From contig JANFAH010000035.1 of the NCBI GenBank assembly GCA_024663395.1, positions 310,001-374,000 on the forward strand: a stretch of 64,000 nt of DNA, in the 5' to 3' direction. The notes under the pieces were generated by a model. That model made no database searches. It worked only from the letters and a program-made list of their open reading frames with translations, and was not told the DNA's origin. Source of the DNA: Pisolithus tinctorius (Eukaryota > Basidiomycota > Agaricomycetes > Boletales > Pisolithaceae). Positions 59,565 through 64,000 of this stretch are shown one piece after another; position 1 is the stretch's first letter; every line of letters starts with the position of its first letter. The translations under genes were made by a program, and so were the position numbers.

Positions 59565-62187
59565 GTGCCCTCCTTTTTTACTCTTGCTTCTTCCTCACTC
59601 ATACCACTTCATAGCACTGCCTTTTTCCACCACAACAAACCATCCAGAATGTCTTCCCGCAATAATCATCGCAGTACCTGGAGCTCGTGCTCCCCACAGC
59701 CCTCCCCGCACCGTTCTCACAGGGAGTCAGCCATGCACGATCATGGTGAGCTCTCTGCATGTCGAGGCACACGACATGATAGCGAGGCTCCTCACTCGCC
59801 ATCCCCTGCTGCTCAGTGCAGCACACATATGGTCAGCAGTGGCCAGAAGTGTGCTCACTCCCCATCCATTGCATTGTCACATGCCTCATCTCGAGAGCAT
59901 GATGATCATCACTACAAACACCCTCAAGGACCTTTCTGGGTGTGCCACCCACAACTGCCGTTCATCTGGCATCATGATTCCAGTTGCACGATGTGCAATG
60001 CTTACATGTTGCATGTCTCCCAGGGCATGGCCCTCTCTGAAGCAGGCCTCACTCCTGCAATATTCAACCTTGCAGACAAAGCTGCACACATTGTCTGCCA
60101 TTCTCCATATGACAACATGCATTGTCGCATTGCATACCTTGAGGACAATCTCAACGACTGTGACAATGAGATTCATCACTTACAAGACAAAATTGATGAG
60201 CTTTGTCATACATTTCCAGCTCCCATGTCGGTCGAGCAGGAGGCATGGGATTTTGAACATGCATGAGTTGTGTCCCTTGGTGGCCCTGACCACCACATTC
60301 TTGACCAGCCTGGAGCTGGTCCCTCAACATCCCAGATGGCCCTCCCTGCTGCGATGTTTTTTTCAGGGGGGAGGGTGCAGGTGAAGCCTGCTGGTTCTCA
60401 TATTTCGAGGGAGCAACCCTTGTCACAGCACGGATGGCCTCACCATCCTCCTATGGAGGATGTGATGATGACCGACCATGCTGTCAGCTTTCCAGACATC
60501 CCTAGTGATGTCCAGATAACTCTGGATGAGGGAGCACCCTCTGTTCCTGCACAGGGAACAATGTTCCCTGAGTTCAATGGGACAGAATGGCCCCATCGCA
60601 TGCTTAGTCTGGGCGAAGGCTCAGACAGTAAGAATAAGATCCTCTTCATGAGGATCAACAACAATCTCTATGCCTATGAGGGCGAAAAGATTGACAGTGT
60701 GAAGCACAACCTCAGGCTGCACATCATCCCACTGGTCCCAGTGGGCAAGAGACTGTATGGCTGGGCTGTATGGTTTGAAGGAGGCATCCTGGGGCCCATT
60801 GCCCACTTCAACACTGCAGATGATATCTGCCAGCTCTACACAAAAGCATTACAGGAGCCAGAGGATAAGGCTCCCCATGTCTGAAAGGTGCAGGACCTTA
60901 TAACTTACCTCAACTTGTGGAAAAGATGCAAGTTGGGGTCAAATGAGGTCATCAACCTTGCATTGAGCAAATGGAAGCCTCCTGTGTGGTCTTCCAAGAA
61001 ATCTTGTGAGAGGAGAGAGGCCCTCAAGGAAAAGGGGAAGGCAGTTCAACCTCAAGGGGAAGAGGAACAAGCACCTGCTGTGGGGATACCCCCACCTACA
61101 TCTGGCCCCTCTGGAGGTGCTCCAGCACTGCAGGAGCAGATAGCAGATGCTCCTTTGGGCTCAACTCCAGCATCTGATGTAGGTTCAACCCCTACTCCTG
61201 CTCTCATCGACTGTGTAGCGGTTCAACCACATGAGACTCAACAGGTCTCTGAACAAAGGCCTGGGCCAAGCTCCCGAGCTCAGTCCTCCACAAGGACACA
61301 ACCTCCTCACAAGGCAAAAGGGGCCAAGCCCTCTGGTGGGAAGTCTAGGGGCATTCCCGAGCTACCATCAAATGCCCCTCCCCTTGACAGTTCTGTCGAA
61401 GCTTGGAGGGAGTTCATCGACAAAGAGAAGAGGCACCCTTGCTGGGGCGAAGACGGCGAGTCCACACTCATGGCCATGGTCCCAGGGGTACTGGGGACAT
61501 CTAGCAGGCCAGATGACTCCAATGCAGAGGCCGACCCTCTGTCTTTACGAGTGCCTGGTGCCAGTTCCCCAGAGCCATAGGGCTCAAAATGTCTGGATGT
61601 GTGAGTTGGCTTGCCTACTCGCAGCAAGGGGATGATATCGGTCCCTCCTCAACTGGGCAGAAGTCAGCCCAGTCAAAGGCACATCACATCCCTGGGACAG
61701 TGAGTTCACCACCTCAGCTGACAGGGCCTCGATTGCAGCATATCTCGCTGCTAATGGGGTCAGCACATATGACACTGACAACACACTACAATGGGCTTGA
61801 CAAGCTGGTCAAGAGTATGTCAATGGCATCATTGCCAATGGAGGGGAGAATAACCCTCAGGTTATGGCAAAAATCAAGCCCCTGAAGAAGGCTCTCACCA
61901 AACCTTGCCCCCCAAGCGATGTCGGATTGAGGGAGTGGTACGAGTGTCAGGCTCAGGCCATTGGTTGCACCATCAACCAGGTCCCTCTGGGTCACACACC
62001 CTTACGGGCTGACGATCAGCAGATCATCTCTGTGTTCGCCTCTGCAGCATTCATCTATGACCTCCCCCACTGTCCTCATGGGGGAGCATCCACTGTCAGG
62101 GGAAATCCCCCTGCTAAAGACTCTGAGCCTGAGGAGGGTGAAATGACTGATGACCTATTCGAGGATGAGGATAGGTTGCAAATGTGA
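59565..62187 (+). pseudogene. gypsy-2 ORF3 of unknown function
   Basis: Downstream of pol and before the 3' LTR, the same strand encodes about 670 residues in one frame (59565-61580) with TGAs at 60264 and 60882, then a shifted continuation to 62187. Features are: His/Ser-rich start; a C-x2-C pair (SCTMC) with nearby His; a coiled coil (RIAYLEDNLND...HHLQDKIDEL); a folded-looking middle (KNKILFMRINNNLYAYEGE, RLYGWAVWFEGGILGP); and a Pro/Ser-rich basic tail. No signal peptide or membrane segment suggesting an envelope protein is visible. I recognise no family. Confidence 0.6.
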
Positions 62188-62396
62188 GGGGATGTTCCCT
62201 CTGGAGACTCAACTCTCCGATTAAAGGATTGGGTTCAACACTCCTTCTCTGTGTTTGGACTTTGAGGCCTAACCCTCAAAGTATTAGTTTGCGAAGCCTA
62301 ACCTTTGCGCAACTGTCTTTTTTTTTTTTTTTTCTCTTTCTTCTTTCCTCATCTCTTTCTTTTCTCTCTACTTTCTGAGCCTGGGTCGGCTCTGCA

Positions 62397-62404
62397 GGGG
62401 AGGG
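62397..62404 (+). promoter_or_regulatory. Polypurine tract of gypsy-2
   Basis: GGGGAGGG directly precedes the 3' LTR, as expected for plus-strand DNA priming. Confidence 0.8.
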
Positions 62405-62599
62405 TGTTAGGGGTTATACCCCGAAAGTAGTAGCTACTTAGTATGGGCATGTGATACCTCGGTATCACATGCCTCCTCATATATAAATGTTGCCTCAAAA
62501 AATTTAGATAGCATCCTTTTTGTCTCTACATCTTACTGTGCGAATACCATATGGTACACTTCACATGTGAGCTTGAGACAACTCTACTACAACCTTACA
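62405..62599 (+). repeat. 3' LTR of gypsy-2
   Basis: 195 bp, matching 51357-51553 with fewer than ten differences, most at CpG-derived positions. Same 13-bp inverted repeat (62446-62473) and TATA-type box (62479-62488). Confidence 0.92.
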
Positions 62600-63002
62600 T
62601 GGTGGTATCAAGGCCAAACACTCAATTAATGTCAGCCTCAGCAAACATGCTAGGTGGGCAATGCAGTATTATGACCACCATTTTGTTGTCTACCATGCAT
62701 TCCCTTTCATGATCTTTGCTATGATCCAAAAGTGGGATGCAATGCAGTCCGCTTGTCTGCAGATGTGGAGAAAAGACTTTGAATGAGATGCCCTGGCACT
62801 GTCTTGCCTGACTGTTGCAGACTTATGGAAGGCAGAAGAGGAGGAAGGCAGAAAAGCGAAGATTAGCAATCCAAGGGTACAAGCATTGCAAAAACATGTA
62901 GTCACTGCAAACAGTAAGGTTGAAGGCTCTGACAATGCCTGCTGTGAGGAATCCGCATTCCCTGGATGCATAAGCCCCTATCATTAACCATTCCATGACT
63001 GC
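62600..63002 (+). pseudogene. Helitron helicase-like gene, continuation right of gypsy-2
   Basis: Directly after the target duplication the frame reads GGIKAKHSINVSLSKHARWA, QYYDHHFVVYHAFPF, a QSACLQM block, a LTVADLWKAEEEE block and PRVQALQKHV with NSKVEGSDNA, all typical of the segment after PYGLGG in these proteins. A TGA breaks it near 62787. It ends about 63002, where a further LTR seems to begin. Confidence 0.78.
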
Positions 63003-63592
63003 TGTTATGTCCACTCCCCTCTCATGTTCACCATTGTTCATGCACTACCTTCCCATACCCTTGCTCCCTCTTGTGCAATGTTATACCTGCGGCTGCTGTG
63101 CTCCAGTCGCTTCTTTTCCTTTGGACTCTTTCTCTTATCATGGTCTCTATTCCTTTAGTGCTTGTAGTATACCCTCAGCCTCTGTTCTGGCCTGTCCTGT
63201 CTTGTGTGTACGTGCTGTCATGCGGTTTTCCCTTACTGTACCTTGTCTTACTTAGGTTCCAGGTTTGCCCAGACTATAAAGCCCTGTACTTAGGTACAGA
63301 ATGATACCTTTTGGCACTCAGAAGGTCACCACGAGTTTCCTTTTCACTTCATCTACACTGCACACCTTGCATTCCACCATGCACGAACTACATATACTGC
63401 TTGCACCGCCAGTACTATTCCACAGACCACACCATGCATGTCACAAATCACTACCACTACAAAGTGCTGGGTCTCACCTTCTAGTCTAGACAGTCCAGAA
63501 TCCCTTGGGACAAGCAATTCATTCCCTTCATTTTATTGTTGTTATCTAAGCCATTTAGCTTGTGTTATACAGCTGCTTGGACTTTTCATACA
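63003..63592 (+). repeat. Probable LTR of a third retroelement
   Basis: The right end is set by ...CATACA at 63592 followed by a primer site. The left end is inferred from TGTTATGTCC at 63003, a typical LTR start that also interrupts the Helitron-like reading frame. A TATAAA-type box lies near 63277. The partner LTR is outside the window. Confidence 0.5.
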
Positions 63593-63593
63593 A

Positions 63594-64000
63594 CTGGAGC
63601 CCACCACAAGGGATTCTGCTGTCACTTCCAGAAGGTTGCTCAGGCACACCACCAAATGCACTGAACTAGAAAATTTACACCTGCACTTTCGCAATCTCAA
63701 CCTGTCAGAAGACTCCAACCTCTTCTGCCCTGTTCCACCCATAACACTGGATCATGTGCAATTACCTGCTGACATTCCATGGGTACTACCTGCAATCACT
63801 TCCCCTGATATTTCGGCAGATCAGATATCTGTCACATTGGATCACCTAGATCCCACTGCCCCTGATTTTCCTGGTGGTTTTATCCACTCAACTCCCCAAA
63901 GGCCTGAAACCCTGCCATCACCTTTAACACCCATCACATCATCTGATTCATCATCACCAGTGCCCTCTTTTTCCCATCTCTTTGATGCCTCTGAATCTAT
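63594..64000 (+). CDS. 5' coding start of a third LTR retroelement (partial)
   Basis: A frame open from 63594 to the window end, Leu/Pro/Ser/Asp-rich, with no Met of its own and no recognised motif. Its position directly after the primer site suggests leader or Gag sequence. Confidence 0.35.
   Translation, partial: MEPTTRDSAVTSRRLLRHTTKCTELENLHLHFRNLNLSEDSNLFCPVPPITLDHVQLPADIPWVLPAITSPDISADQISVTLDHLDPTAPDFPGGFIHSTPQRPETLPSPLTPITSSDSSSPVPSFSHLFDASES
63595..63611 (+). promoter_or_regulatory. Primer-binding site of the third retroelement
   Basis: TGGAGCCCACCACAAGG. Its first 11 bases equal those of the primer site at 8061. Confidence 0.7.

Larger units (their letters stand above)
51357..62599 (+). 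mobile_element. Complete chromodomain Ty3/gypsy element with extra 3' ORF (gypsy-2), CpG-decayed
   Basis: LTRs at 51357-51553 and 62405-62599 (TGTTAGG...CCTTACA). Target duplication is CGGTG at 51352-51356 and TGGTG at 62600-62604, differing by one C-to-T at a CpG. The order is gag, protease, RT, RNase H, integrase, chromodomain, then a third ORF, then a purine tract GGGGAGGG (62397-62404). Three coding blocks contain many in-frame TGAs and at least two frame changes. I could not recognise a primer site after 51553. Confidence 0.93.

Noticed and set aside
59565..62187. Envelope gene in gypsy-2
   Set aside because: No signal peptide, transmembrane segment or cleavage-site pattern could be seen; only the position suggests env.
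62600..62613. TGGTGGTATCAAGG after the gypsy-2 3' LTR looks like a tRNA primer site
   Set aside because: It is the target duplication plus coding sequence of the interrupted Helitron-like gene (GGIKA).

Overview
The window comes from a basidiomycete fungus, almost certainly an Agaricomycete mushroom relative. The evidence is spliceosomal introns of about 46-57 nt with GTRNGT donors, a NACHT-WD40 receptor of the mushroom type, a Plavaka-type (CMC superfamily) DNA transposon, chromodomain Ty3/gypsy elements, a Helitron helicase-like gene and a degraded Cin1/intersectin gene. It is a transposon graveyard: only three genes read as intact (the NACHT-WD40 gene and the two genes inside the Plavaka element).

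Layout. 1-15905: a minus-strand chromodomain Ty3/gypsy element (gypsy-1, left end outside the window). Its gag frame is split by an 8198-bp LTR element at 7599-15796, which has 460-bp LTRs differing at one base and a GCGG target duplication. The inserted element carries no protease, reverse transcriptase or integrase. It has one long Gag-like frame (8236-14637) with diverged ~70-residue tandem repeats and an in-frame fragment resembling the host sterol dehydrogenase ERG26. 16.7-18.6 kb: first copy of a dispersed repeat (R1+R2). 19677-24217: minus-strand NACHT-WD40 gene with 12 nearly identical WD40 units. 25.1-25.7 kb: inositol polyphosphate kinase pseudogene. 26.2-33.7 kb: minus-strand Cin1/intersectin-like pseudogene. 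33.7-42.6 kb: second R1+R2 copy, split by a complete Plavaka element (35236-42388) with matching terminal inverted repeats, AG/AG flanks, a 10-exon transposase gene and a divergent partner gene. 42.6-49.5 kb: CpG-poor DNA with decayed genes, including an F-box gene. 49.9-63.0 kb: a Helitron helicase-like gene split by a complete 11.2-kb Ty3/gypsy element (gypsy-2, 51357-62599), with a further LTR element probably starting at 63003 and running off the end.

Two patterns link the regions. First, the elements nest: an LTR element inside gypsy-1, Plavaka inside a repeat, and gypsy-2 plus a third LTR element inside a Helitron gene. In three cases the pre-insertion sequence can be read from the flanks or from a paralogous empty site. 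Second, nearly all premature stops in the LTR elements are TGA, often where an arginine is expected, and large tracts (18.4-21.85 kb and 42.4-64 kb) are almost free of CpG. This points to CpG-to-TpG/CpA mutation of repeats, and it includes loss of the gypsy-2 integrase catalytic glutamate. The same depletion covers the WD40 half, but not the NACHT half, of the immune-receptor-like gene.
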